Source: Paenibacillus sp. LHD-38 | Lineage (GTDB): Bacteria; Bacillota; Bacilli; Paenibacillales; Paenibacillaceae | Length of the DNA stretch: 64,000 bases | Reading direction: 5' to 3' | Assembly (NCBI RefSeq): GCF_031157315.1 | Contig: NZ_JAVIFU010000010.1 | Span: forward strand, 62,001 to 126,000 | Shown here: positions 44,135 to 51,596 of the stretch, piece after piece | Layout: every line of letters begins with the position of its first letter | Numbering within the stretch: the stretch's first letter is position 1 | Notes under the pieces: generated by a model | Seen by the model: the letters and a program-made list of their open reading frames with translations, nothing else | Told to the model about the DNA's origin: nothing | Databases searched by the model: none | Translations under genes and position numbers: made by a program

Positions 44135-45070
44135 ATTATAAATCTAACGAAAAGAAAAAAAATCCGGTTTGTCCTGACCCTGCTGTTTCTAATAATCGGC
44201 GGGGTGCTGTACTCACTTGCTGACCGTTATCTCATCGAGCATGTCGAAGTCAAGATTACCGCTGAGGAAACACCCGCTGCCGATACGAATAATTCCACAA
44301 TCGATACCGAACAAGTACAGCAGGATGACTGGAATTACAGCAGCGCAGATACCTCTATTCAAATTACGAAAGTAGAAACAGGCTCAGGAAGCGATAAAAT
44401 CACTTATTACGTCGCGGATGTTCAGCTGGAACAGGCTAGCCTGCTGCAATCCGCTTTTGCTAAAAATGCATTCGGACGAAACATTACGGAAAACACATCG
44501 ACAATCGCAGAAGCGAACAATGCCATATTTGCCATCAATGGGGACTATTACGGTTTTCGCGACGATGGCGTCATTATTCGTAACGGTACTTTATACCGGG
44601 ATGAGCCCACACGCGACGCTCTCGCGCTGCTCTCTGACGGCACCATGAAATCGTATAACGAAGAGCAGCTTTCCTCCTCGGGTCTGCTCGCTGAAGGCGT
44701 GACCCAGACGTATTCGTTTGGCCCTACTCTCGTGAAGGACGGAGCCATTGCCGACGATTTCGACAAAGTCGTTATCGACACGAATTTCGGCAATCGCTCC
44801 ATTCAAGGCTCTAATCCCCGCACAGGCATTGGGATGCTTGCCCCTAATCACTACGTATTCGTCGTCGTTGACGGACGCAAAGAAAATTACAGCAAAGGGA
44901 TGACCCTATCCGAATTTGCTCAGGTATTTCAAGATCTGGGCGCAACCGAGGCCTACAACCTCGATGGCGGCGGCTCCTCCACGATGTATTTCATGGGAAG
45001 AGTCGTAAACAACCCGCAAGGCAGACAACAAGAACGCGGCGTCAGCGACATCCTTTACATCGCAGAGTAA
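44135..45070 (+). CDS. Phosphodiester glycosidase-family (NAGPA-like) exported protein, apparent ATT start
   Basis: 311 residues if started at ATT 44135. N-terminal signal anchor RKKIRFVLTLLFLIIGGVLY, then a phosphodiester glycosidase domain (about 70-311) with the family end motif NLDGGGSSTMYF and RGVSDILYI. Homologues cleave or bind glycan phosphodiesters at the cell surface. No ATG, GTG or TTG precedes the signal anchor after the in-frame TAG at 44118; AGGAG (44121-44125) sits 9 nt before ATT. The next possible start, GTG 44204, would remove most of the anchor. Probably co-transcribed with the glycosyltransferase 37 bp downstream. Confidence 0.8.
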   Translation: MINLTKRKKIRFVLTLLFLIIGGVLYSLADRYLIEHVEVKITAEETPAADTNNSTIDTEQVQQDDWNYSSADTSIQITKVETGSGSDKITYYVADVQLEQASLLQSAFAKNAFGRNITENTSTIAEANNAIFAINGDYYGFRDDGVIIRNGTLYRDEPTRDALALLSDGTMKSYNEEQLSSSGLLAEGVTQTYSFGPTLVKDGAIADDFDKVVIDTNFGNRSIQGSNPRTGIGMLAPNHYVFVVVDGRKENYSKGMTLSEFAQVFQDLGATEAYNLDGGGSSTMYFMGRVVNNPQGRQQERGVSDILYIAE

Positions 45071-45107
45071 CAAGCTTTTTTAACTTTTACAAAGGAGGCT
45101 CACCGCC

Positions 45108-46118
45108 ATGAATATATTAATTCCTTCTTATGAACCGGACGAGCGGCTTCTCATGCTCATCAAGCAGTTGAGGGATATCGGCTCATTCCCAATCGTCGTT
45201 GTCGATGATGGAAGCGGAGAAGCTTACAGCCAGCTGTTTATTGCAGCAAGAGAATTAGGCTGCACTGTCATTACCCATAGCGAAAATAGAGGGAAAGGAC
45301 ATGCCTTGAAATCCGGCTTCCGCTATTTTATGCAAAATAGCGTAATCGACGGCATCGTATGCGCCGACAGCGACGGACAGCATCTTCCGCAGGATATTAT
45401 GAAAATCGCAAGCAGCATAGAGGAGCATAACCATTCCATCGTGCTCGGATGCAGACGATTTACGGGGAAGGTGCCGCTCCGCAGCCGTTTCGGCAATGCT
45501 GCCACGAGACTCGTCTATACTTTTGCGACCGGCAAACGCATTTATGATACGCAGACCGGACTGCGCGGCTATTCCGCCGATATGCTGGACTGGCTGTGCC
45601 GAATTCCGGGGGAGCGCTTCGAATATGAGATGAACCTGCTGCTGGAAGCGCCCGCGGCAGGCTTCTCTTTTCATGAGGTGGCCATTGATACCGTCTATCT
45701 CGATCATAACAAATCATCGCATTTTCGGCCGATTATCGATTCCGCCAGAATCTATGCTCCTTTTCTTAAGTTCAGCATTTCCTCTTTGTCATCTGCGGTC
45801 ATTGACATCCTGCTGCTCGCACTGATTCATTTCTTTAGCTCAAGCCTCCTGCTCGCTGTCATGGGGGCAAGGCTTACGAGCTCGATCTTCAACTATACAA
45901 TGAATAAAAGGTTCGTATTCGACAGAGGCAAGCCCTCCGCCATCCGCACCTCTATGCCAAAATATTTCGCGCTCGTCATTGTCATTTTTTCATTAAACTA
46001 TGGTCTCATGCATGTTTTCAATGAACGCTTGGGCGTGCCTTTGCTTATAGCCAAGCTGTTTACGGAGGCCGCGTTATTTGTGTTCAGTTACTGGGCGCAG
46101 CGTAAATTCGTTTACTGA
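45108..46118 (+). CDS. Glycosyltransferase family 2 fused to a GtrA-like membrane domain
   Basis: 336 residues. N-terminal GT-A fold with VVDDGSG and CADSDGQHLP (nucleotide-sugar and metal site), ETEDQW-like region RGYSADML; C-terminal GtrA domain with four helices (about 222-335; FLKFSISSLSSAVIDILLLALI, FNYTMNKRFVFDRG). Such fusions make or flip polyprenyl-phosphate sugars for envelope glycans. Ribosome-binding site AAAGGAGG. Works with the upstream glycosidase-like protein on the surface, by inference. Confidence 0.9.
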   Translation: MNILIPSYEPDERLLMLIKQLRDIGSFPIVVVDDGSGEAYSQLFIAARELGCTVITHSENRGKGHALKSGFRYFMQNSVIDGIVCADSDGQHLPQDIMKIASSIEEHNHSIVLGCRRFTGKVPLRSRFGNAATRLVYTFATGKRIYDTQTGLRGYSADMLDWLCRIPGERFEYEMNLLLEAPAAGFSFHEVAIDTVYLDHNKSSHFRPIIDSARIYAPFLKFSISSLSSAVIDILLLALIHFFSSSLLLAVMGARLTSSIFNYTMNKRFVFDRGKPSAIRTSMPKYFALVIVIFSLNYGLMHVFNERLGVPLLIAKLFTEAALFVFSYWAQRKFVY

Positions 46119-46135
46119 GTGTATCAGGATAACAA

Positions 46136-46157
46136 TTATACTTTCTTATATTTCAAA
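46136..46157 (+). repeat. 3'-end fragment of the structured repeat (fragment G)
   Basis: 22 bases identical to 14013-14034 of copy C (the closing arm of its hairpin). The 5' part of the repeat is missing. An intrinsic terminator follows immediately, as in the full copies. Confidence 0.6.
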
Positions 46158-46160
46158 GAA

Positions 46161-46219
46161 AAACCGGGCGCCGCCCACCGCGATGATTACATTGCGATGG
46201 GCGGCGCCCGGTTTCTTTT
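46161..46219. terminator. Strong terminator between GT2-GtrA and the deacetylase-like gene
   Basis: A 16-bp GC-rich stem, AAACCGGGCGCCGCCC with GGGCGGCGCCCGGTTT, further CGC pairing inside, then CTTTTT. Convergent genes share it. Confidence 0.85.
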
Positions 46220-46235
46220 TGGGCATAGGATTAGA

Positions 46236-46907
46236 CTAGACCGCTGCGGCAGGTTGACTCATTTCCCTTGGAAGCTGAAAGCCAATCCCCTTCGTTAACA
46301 GCCTGTCCAGGAGAGCTTTGAAAGGTGCAATTGCGATCCAATCGTGGATCAAAATAATCTCATTACCCGCAGGGTTCCGTTCTTGATTCTCCTCGCTTGA
46401 AGAGGCTTCCACACCCAAATCGAACGTATCCAGCGTGCATGCCACATGGAGACCCCGCTTCAGATCCGCTTCGTCCTGCGCAGCGTAATGAATATTTTCA
46501 AAGACGGGCTGCTGATAGCCCAGCTGTTCCAAAACAAGCTGAATGCCGGCAAAATGCTCCTGATTGGTCTCGTTCTCCATAAAAGGAAAACGAAAAACCT
46601 TAATGGGCCTGACGATATCCGCCCTAGTGTAAAGGTTATCTATAATGCGGTCCGTTTGCTCAATCTGTCCTCGCGCGTCCATTAAGGATATTGCCGAGAA
46701 GTCTGCATGGTCATAGCCTCGATTTCCGATAACATGGCCCGTTTGGATAGCATATAATGCCTCTTCCGAAAATCTCTCCAGTGTTTCGCCAAGACAAAAC
46801 CAAATCGCCCGAATGCCTTTTCCGTTCAAATAATTGACTTTTTGCATAAAATCCTCGGCAGGACCTTCATCAATCGTAAGGTACGCCGCTGTTTCCACCG
46901 CTAACAT
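46236..46907 (-). CDS. Polysaccharide deacetylase-like protein with altered catalytic motifs
   Basis: 223 residues from ATG 46907 (GGAGG 9 nt upstream). The NodB-like barrel is recognisable from AYLTIDEGPAEDF, GIRAIWFCLGETL, TGHVIGNRGYDHADFS and the later VRPIKVFRFPFMENE. Motif 1, normally TFDDGP, is TIDEGP, and motif 2, normally HSxxH, is NRGYDH, so catalytic Asp and metal His residues are not all in place. It may be inactive or act differently. No signal peptide is evident. Confidence 0.7.
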   Translation of the reverse strand: MLAVETAAYLTIDEGPAEDFMQKVNYLNGKGIRAIWFCLGETLERFSEEALYAIQTGHVIGNRGYDHADFSAISLMDARGQIEQTDRIIDNLYTRADIVRPIKVFRFPFMENETNQEHFAGIQLVLEQLGYQQPVFENIHYAAQDEADLKRGLHVACTLDTFDLGVEASSSEENQERNPAGNEIILIHDWIAIAPFKALLDRLLTKGIGFQLPREMSQPAAAV

Positions 46908-47050
46908 AACCAGAAACCTCCGTTTATCTTTTACTGCCAATAATCATCATCTATGTATTATACCTTATATTTGAATTTATGTTCTATCAACAATACTCCC
47001 ACTCCACCTTTTACAGGCTTCTACAGTAACTATTTTTCACCAACCACAAA

Positions 47051-47240
47051 ATTCCACTGCAGAAAATACAATAGAAAGCTCACATTACACACATCCGTAC
47101 AGGCTACATTGCAGAAAATACAACAGAAACAGCCTCCGATGCGAAAATGAGCCCTAATCCGGGGTTTCTATTGTATAAACTACAACGTAGCTTAAATGGC
47201 CACCCTTTCTGAGGGTTTACGTTGCACAAACTGCAGGCCT
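47051..47240. repeat. Cluster of four short dyad repeats in two orientations
   Basis: Four units with core TTTC-TRTTGTAT-WWWC-TRCARYG. Units 1 and 2 read on the minus strand (47056-47077, 47108-47130), 52 bp apart; units 3 and 4 on the plus strand (47164-47186, 47215-47237), 51 bp apart. Each contains an inverted repeat TTGYA-N5-TRCAR. This fills most of the 385-bp gene-free stretch 46908-47292; the rest holds only AT-rich sequence. Confidence 0.6.
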
Positions 47241-47292
47241 GTTGATTAACCAAAAAATGGGATGAAAAAAGGCCGCCTATTCGGTAAACTGT

Positions 47293-47541
47293 TTGTACCC
47301 CTACAAACATCCGAAACGAGGCGACCTCATGAAAAAGTCTACTAGGTTATCGAATATTCTGCAAACTATTTTACCGAAAGCAGAAGTGCTTCCCTTCATA
47401 GAACAGGTCGGCTACGTGGACTCTGCGCGAAAATTTACGGTATATGACCTCTTTCTGTTTTATCCCAAGCCGCTCTTCAGCAGTGGGACGGCTACCGGGA
47501 CGGAGAGAAACGCATGCCCTTCTCCGAACCGCTGCTTTTTA
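47293..47541 (+). pseudogene. N-terminal remnant of an IS4-family transposase, frameshifted
   Basis: Begins KKSTRLSNILQTILPKAEVLPFIEQVGYVDSARKF in one frame (from ATG 47329, GAGGCGACC upstream). After YDLFLF the reading continues only in another frame (SQAALQQWDGYRDGEKRMPF), then stops at a hairpin. The catalytic DDE domain is gone. A short IS end may lie at about 47260-47325. Confidence 0.7.
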
Positions 47542-47593
47542 AAACGGGCGGCCGCCCGAGCAGCGCTATCACTGCTTGAACGGCCGCCCGTTT
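47542..47593 (-). terminator. Terminator after the 61-residue protein
   Basis: AAACGGGCGGCCG (47542-47554) pairs with CGGCCGCCCGTTT (47581-47593), with a CAG/CTG inner stem; TTTTAAAAAG follows on the minus strand. It cuts off the transposase remnant. Confidence 0.7.
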
Positions 47594-47615
47594 ATATGGT
47601 CTTCTCAAGAATTCC

Positions 47616-47801
47616 TCAAGAAAGCTTTCTTGCGGAGTTCAATTCATTCTCGTTTTGATGCCATTCCTTCAGCATGCTTTGATAGAAGCTGCTCTCCTGC
47701 GAGCTTAGCCCTTGCTTGTTTCCCTTAATGATCAAATTTCCAATATTCCGTTTCAAAATAATACTCCGACGTCCTAACATGTCCATGTAAGTCAATGTCA
47801 T
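47616..47801 (-). CDS. Hypothetical small basic protein, 61 residues
   Basis: GGAGG lies 4 nt before ATG and a terminator follows, so it may be real. Sequence LGRRSIILKRNIGNLIIKGNKQGLSSQESSFYQSMLKEW; no recognised family, no membrane segment. Confidence 0.45.
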   Translation of the reverse strand: MTLTYMDMLGRRSIILKRNIGNLIIKGNKQGLSSQESSFYQSMLKEWHQNENELNSARKLS

Positions 47802-48006
47802 TCACCCTCCAGCTTATGTTTTCCAATCGGTCTATTTAAGTATAACGAATAGTAAATCGATTGAAAAACAGCAGCAGGCTGCGCTATTTCGGGTAATTCC
47901 GTCTAAGGAGGATTGAGCGGAAACCACCCCTGCCCGTTCGGAAACATCCTGCCGTATCCTCCATTTAACTCCCTTATCATTTCTTGGCAGGTCATTCTTG
48001 AGCCGG

Positions 48007-48159
48007 TTACGGCCCAATTCCTTCATTCTTGAGGATCGTAATGAGGGGAACCAGCCAAACATCCGGCACTATCTTTGGTGTACCAAAGATAATAGACGTC
48101 CCTAAGAGCAAAACCATCATGAGGCTATAGATTTGAAACGCAGTCATTTTATTCGCCAT
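48007..48159 (-). pseudogene. N-terminal remnant of a GerAB-family spore germination permease
   Basis: 50 codons: MTAFQIYSLMMVLLLGTSIIFG and DVWLVPLITILKNEGIG, the first helices of a GerAB/APC-type germinant receptor subunit, then TAA. The remaining roughly 310 residues are absent. Its ATG overlaps the stop of the upstream two-helix gene, as in intact ger operons. Confidence 0.65.
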
Positions 48160-48418
48160 CGCTTGTTCCTATTGCTGAGCGTCCACTGCTTGCGAGCCGT
48201 GACCTTTTACGGATCCGGGCTCGTTTCAAGCTGCGCAAATCCTGAAATAAAGCCATAATAAAGGCAGCTGCAATCATGAGATAGGTTGGCCAGCCATTAT
48301 CATTCAGCGACTGCTTGCCGAGAGCAGCTCCAAAATTTTCTTTAAAAACATCCATATCTAACAGAGCAAAAAGCAGCGATGACAAAATAGAAACTGCTAA
48401 AACGCCTATAGTCGTCAT
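48149..48418 (-). CDS. Two-helix membrane protein, possible germinant-receptor D-type subunit
   Basis: 89 residues with helices at about 3-22 and 44-60, and a basic C-terminus (LKRARIRKRSRLASSG). ACGGAG 9 nt upstream. It overlaps the GerAB remnant, and small two-helix proteins are known as fourth subunits of some Ger receptors; the assignment rests on this context. Confidence 0.5.
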   Translation of the reverse strand: MTTIGVLAVSILSSLLFALLDMDVFKENFGAALGKQSLNDNGWPTYLMIAAAFIMALFQDLRSLKRARIRKRSRLASSGRSAIGTSDGE

Positions 48419-48504
48419 TTTGAACAGCTCCGTTTCTCATTCATTTATTTACCTTTAATACTTTTCACGTTTACGGCTGGAAATATGTAAGAAATGACGG
48501 ACAG

Positions 48505-48538
48505 CAAAAAACCACAACCCTCTTCAGGGCTGTGGTTT
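48505..48538 (-). terminator. Terminator after the HTH protein
   Basis: Plus-strand AAACCACA / TGTGGTTT arms with CCCT/AGGG inside; on the minus strand a TTTTTTG tract follows. Confidence 0.8.
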
Positions 48539-48548
48539 ATCGTAAAGA

Positions 48549-48779
48549 TTAAGCTTTACCTAAGATCTCATCTATTTCGCTTTTCAGTAATAGATATCTG
48601 TGGACACTGCGATTAATCGCAACCTTGGTCAGGTTATGCTTTAGCACATATACCTTCATCTGGTCCTTTGTTAGGCCTAAAAGATCGCCGGCTTCGGTAA
48701 CCGTTAATACCTCCTGCTTACTCGTCGCATTAAACGTCTTCTTCACCTTTTGATCCCAGTCTTCAAATACTACCTGCAT
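48549..48779 (-). CDS. Small helix-turn-helix (excisionase-like) protein
   Basis: 76 residues from ATG 48779 (AAGGAG 8 nt upstream); an in-frame start at 48824 lies further up. An N-terminal strand segment precedes an HTH-17-like domain (VLTVTEAGDLLGLTKDQMKVYVLKHNLTKVAINRSVHRYLL). Probably DNA-binding; target unknown. Confidence 0.7.
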   Translation of the reverse strand: MQVVFEDWDQKVKKTFNATSKQEVLTVTEAGDLLGLTKDQMKVYVLKHNLTKVAINRSVHRYLLLKSEIDEILGKA

Positions 48780-48905
48780 ATTTCCGACTCCTTTATCATA
48801 GTCAATGATCGTTATTGACTGCACCTCTTAATTATAACACGAACAGCCGTATAATCTTAACCTGACAAAAAATTTAAGGGAAATAAATTAATAAATGACG
48901 AATGT

Positions 48906-50162
48906 TCAGTTCGCCTTCGGGAAAATAAGATTAAACTCCGTTCCCTCCCCAAGCTCACTCTTGATCGTTATTTTGCCATTCATCTTCTTGATAATGCCGA
49001 AAGATACCATCGTTCCAAGGCCTGTCCCTTTTTCCTTCGTGGAATAATACGGCGTACCCAGCCTCTTCATTTGCTCGGTAGACATGCCGCTGCCGTTATC
49101 ACTCAAGATCACCCACGCATGATTATCGCGAATAATCGTCTTAAGCTCTAGCAGACCTCCATTTTGCATCGCTTCAATGGCATTTTTGCCGATGTTGATT
49201 AATGCCTGGCGAAATTTGTATCGGTCTCCTTGAATATGAAAAACCTGCTCTTCCTCCGTCATGACCTGGATTTGAATATTATTGTAATTCGCATAAGTCA
49301 TAAGCACGTTCGCTAAATAATGCATTTCCTGATGGATATCAATCGCTTCAACGATCTCAGGATCGGGCTTGGCGAGCGAGAGGTAATCCGCAATGATTGA
49401 CTCCGCACGATCTAATTCCTCAAAGCAAACTTTTTGGTAAAGTATCCTCTTGTCCTTATCGAGATCAGCCGTAGCAAATAGTTGAATAAAGCCTTTTAAG
49501 GTTGTAAGCGGATTTCGTATTTCATGCGCTACGGAAGCCGCCATATCACCGACGATTTTCATTTTCTCGCTTCTTACGATCTCCTCTTGCATCATAAAGA
49601 ACCGATGCTGCATTTCGATTACATACACGGATACACCGACAATGAACCCTTGCAAAACATAAGTTTGCACAGTGGCCCATGGTTTATACATGAGAAGTTC
49701 CAATAACCCCGTAAAGGACAAGTAGATGCCAAAGGTCACCATTTTAATGAGCGTGCAATAAATAATCGCTACGGTTATTTTTCGCGATAAGCTTAGCGAG
49801 CTATAGCTTTTGTGAAAAAAGACGAAGAATGCAAAACTTGGCAAAATCGATAGAACATATAACAAATCATTTGGACTGTCTTGAAAATAACGGTACAGAA
49901 GAAGAGTGGCATACAGGAAAATAGAAACCTGGATGCCCCCGAAAAGAGAGCCAATCGCCAAAGGAATCGAACGGAAATCATAGATTAAACCATTTATGCT
50001 GATCGGAAACGACATCGTCGTTATGATGGCGAGCGAGAAAGGGATAGCTAAACACAAGCGATACAAAAGTGTGTTGTTCTTGGCTTTGTAGATATAGGGG
50101 TACAGAGCTAACGGAGAACAAATAATGAAAATATTCAGCAGTAAATCCTTTAAATATTCCAT
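48906..50162 (-). CDS. KinB-like sporulation sensor histidine kinase (5TMR-LYT sensor)
   Basis: 418 residues from ATG 50162 (TTG 50177 is an alternative). Six hydrophobic helices in the first 190 residues with YDFRSIPLAIGSLFGG, the 5TMR-LYT signature of KinB/LytS sensors. Then HisKA with AASVAHEIRNPLTTLKGF and HATPase_c with N box NIGKNAIEAM, G1 DNGSGM, G2 GTGLGTMV. No response regulator nearby, as for kinases of the Spo0F/Spo0A phosphorelay. Membrane-located. Confidence 0.9.
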   Translation of the reverse strand: MEYLKDLLLNIFIICSPLALYPYIYKAKNNTLLYRLCLAIPFSLAIITTMSFPISINGLIYDFRSIPLAIGSLFGGIQVSIFLYATLLLYRYFQDSPNDLLYVLSILPSFAFFVFFHKSYSSLSLSRKITVAIIYCTLIKMVTFGIYLSFTGLLELLMYKPWATVQTYVLQGFIVGVSVYVIEMQHRFFMMQEEIVRSEKMKIVGDMAASVAHEIRNPLTTLKGFIQLFATADLDKDKRILYQKVCFEELDRAESIIADYLSLAKPDPEIVEAIDIHQEMHYLANVLMTYANYNNIQIQVMTEEEQVFHIQGDRYKFRQALINIGKNAIEAMQNGGLLELKTIIRDNHAWVILSDNGSGMSTEQMKRLGTPYYSTKEKGTGLGTMVSFGIIKKMNGKITIKSELGEGTEFNLIFPKAN

Positions 50163-50393
50163 CCTGTCTGCCCCCAACGATTGGATATCATGCTATGTAA
50201 CTTTTATATCATATGAGCTGCATATCCCCATTAATATATCATAATTAAGAATATAAAAGACATAAAAAACAATTGATATCCATCAAGCCGCTTCCACAGA
50301 AATGCAATGAAAACAACGGAGCGAAGCCCTCGATAAATGATATAATAAGCTGATTCGAAAATAGACTTTATTCGCACGGGAGACTTCTTCTTG

Positions 50394-51596
50394 ATGAAAT
50401 CAATAGAAACCATGAATATCGCGGAGTGGCATGCCCTTTTTGGATCACGCACCGCATTCTTGTCCGATCATATCCGAAACTCAGCTTTCGTACAGGCCGC
50501 CCTTGCAGCGATTCATCAAATAAAACCAGAGCTTACGCCTGAGCGCGGCCGCTTGTTCGAGCTGCATGCGCATCTTCATCTCTTATTGCTGCTGCTTAAG
50601 CTTTCACCAAATCAGGCACTGCGCCCAGGAGCTTTTATCGGTTTTCACACGCATACCGCGATTTCCGAGGTTCAGCTGAAGATCACGAGTATTTTGCAAA
50701 ATAAACCTGAAACAGCCGACGTGACGGACTACCGGCAGCTCATCAGCGAGACGATTTCCTTTTTACGCCGGCAAATGCTGATAGAGGCGGGAGACAGAGC
50801 GTATTTTTCCGAACCCTATTTTTGGTTTTGGCACAGCTGGATTGTTCCCAGTCAACAGGATACACGTTTATATTTGGAGGAGCTTCAGCACCTGCAAGCT
50901 GCGCCTAATCAGCTCGGCTCCTCACTTTCCCGCTACCCTTGGCTGCTTGCTCAAGCTTGGATGAGCTTCTTTCTGAACCTTGATCAAGAAGCCCGTGCGT
51001 GGCTCACCGAAATAAACAACCGCTTTGGGCTTCGCTCCGGCGATCTCTTCCCGATCTTTTCCGCGATGACTGAAGCAGAGCAGTGGCAGCGTCTATCGGA
51101 ATGGCTTGCAGAAACGACGCCGCTAATGGAACGGCAGAAGCCGAACAGCCTAAAATTATTTTATGACTATTGGGACATAGTCATTGCCCATATTCCCCAA
51201 GCAGAGCAGCAAATGTGGGAGCCTCTTTTCCAGCTGTCCCCCTCCATTTACGAGAAAAAACTGCTCATTCATGGCAAATGGCAGCAATGGATGGACTATC
51301 AACTGAGCACGGGAACCAATCCTTTCGCTTATCGCGTCAGCGTTTTTGCGCCTATTGAGAAACATGCGCCTGAGCTGCTGCTTCCTTTCTACCATCAGGC
51401 TGCCGAATCCTACGTGCTGCTCAAAAATAGAGACGGCTACAAATCAGCGGTGAAGCTGCTGAAACGGCTCGCTAAGCTGTATAAAAAAAGAAAGGACGAG
51501 GAACGTTGGGATGCGTTTATAGCTGCCTTCGTTTCACGCCATAGCCGGCTTCGCGCACTGCACGAGGAACTTCGGAAAGGAAAGTTAATCCCATGA
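50394..51596 (+). CDS. Uncharacterised partner of the SNF2 helicase (YwqB-like, no SWIM finger seen)
   Basis: 400 residues, soluble and helical, rich in Trp/Leu/Gln, with repeat-like segments (YPWLLAQAWMSFFLNLDQEARAW; RLAKLYKKRKDEERWDAF). Its stop overlaps the ATG of the SNF2 gene (ATGA), the same arrangement as ywqB-ywqA, where YwqB carries an N-terminal SWIM zinc finger. Here no CxC...CxH pattern is present. Ends LHEELRKGKLIP. Ribosome-binding site GGGAG at about 11 nt. Confidence 0.65.
   Translation: MKSIETMNIAEWHALFGSRTAFLSDHIRNSAFVQAALAAIHQIKPELTPERGRLFELHAHLHLLLLLLKLSPNQALRPGAFIGFHTHTAISEVQLKITSILQNKPETADVTDYRQLISETISFLRRQMLIEAGDRAYFSEPYFWFWHSWIVPSQQDTRLYLEELQHLQAAPNQLGSSLSRYPWLLAQAWMSFFLNLDQEARAWLTEINNRFGLRSGDLFPIFSAMTEAEQWQRLSEWLAETTPLMERQKPNSLKLFYDYWDIVIAHIPQAEQQMWEPLFQLSPSIYEKKLLIHGKWQQWMDYQLSTGTNPFAYRVSVFAPIEKHAPELLLPFYHQAAESYVLLKNRDGYKSAVKLLKRLAKLYKKRKDEERWDAFIAAFVSRHSRLRALHEELRKGKLIP

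Noticed and set aside
47051..47240. CRISPR-like array (four short repeats, about 28-bp spacers)
   Set aside because: Only four degenerate units, in two orientations, with a diverged core and no cas genes. A dyad-repeat cluster fits better.
47832..48062. A 76-codon minus-strand frame with a Cys-rich end
   Set aside because: No ribosome-binding site; it overlaps the GerAB remnant in another frame and matches no family. It may be intergenic repeat sequence, but only one copy is seen here.
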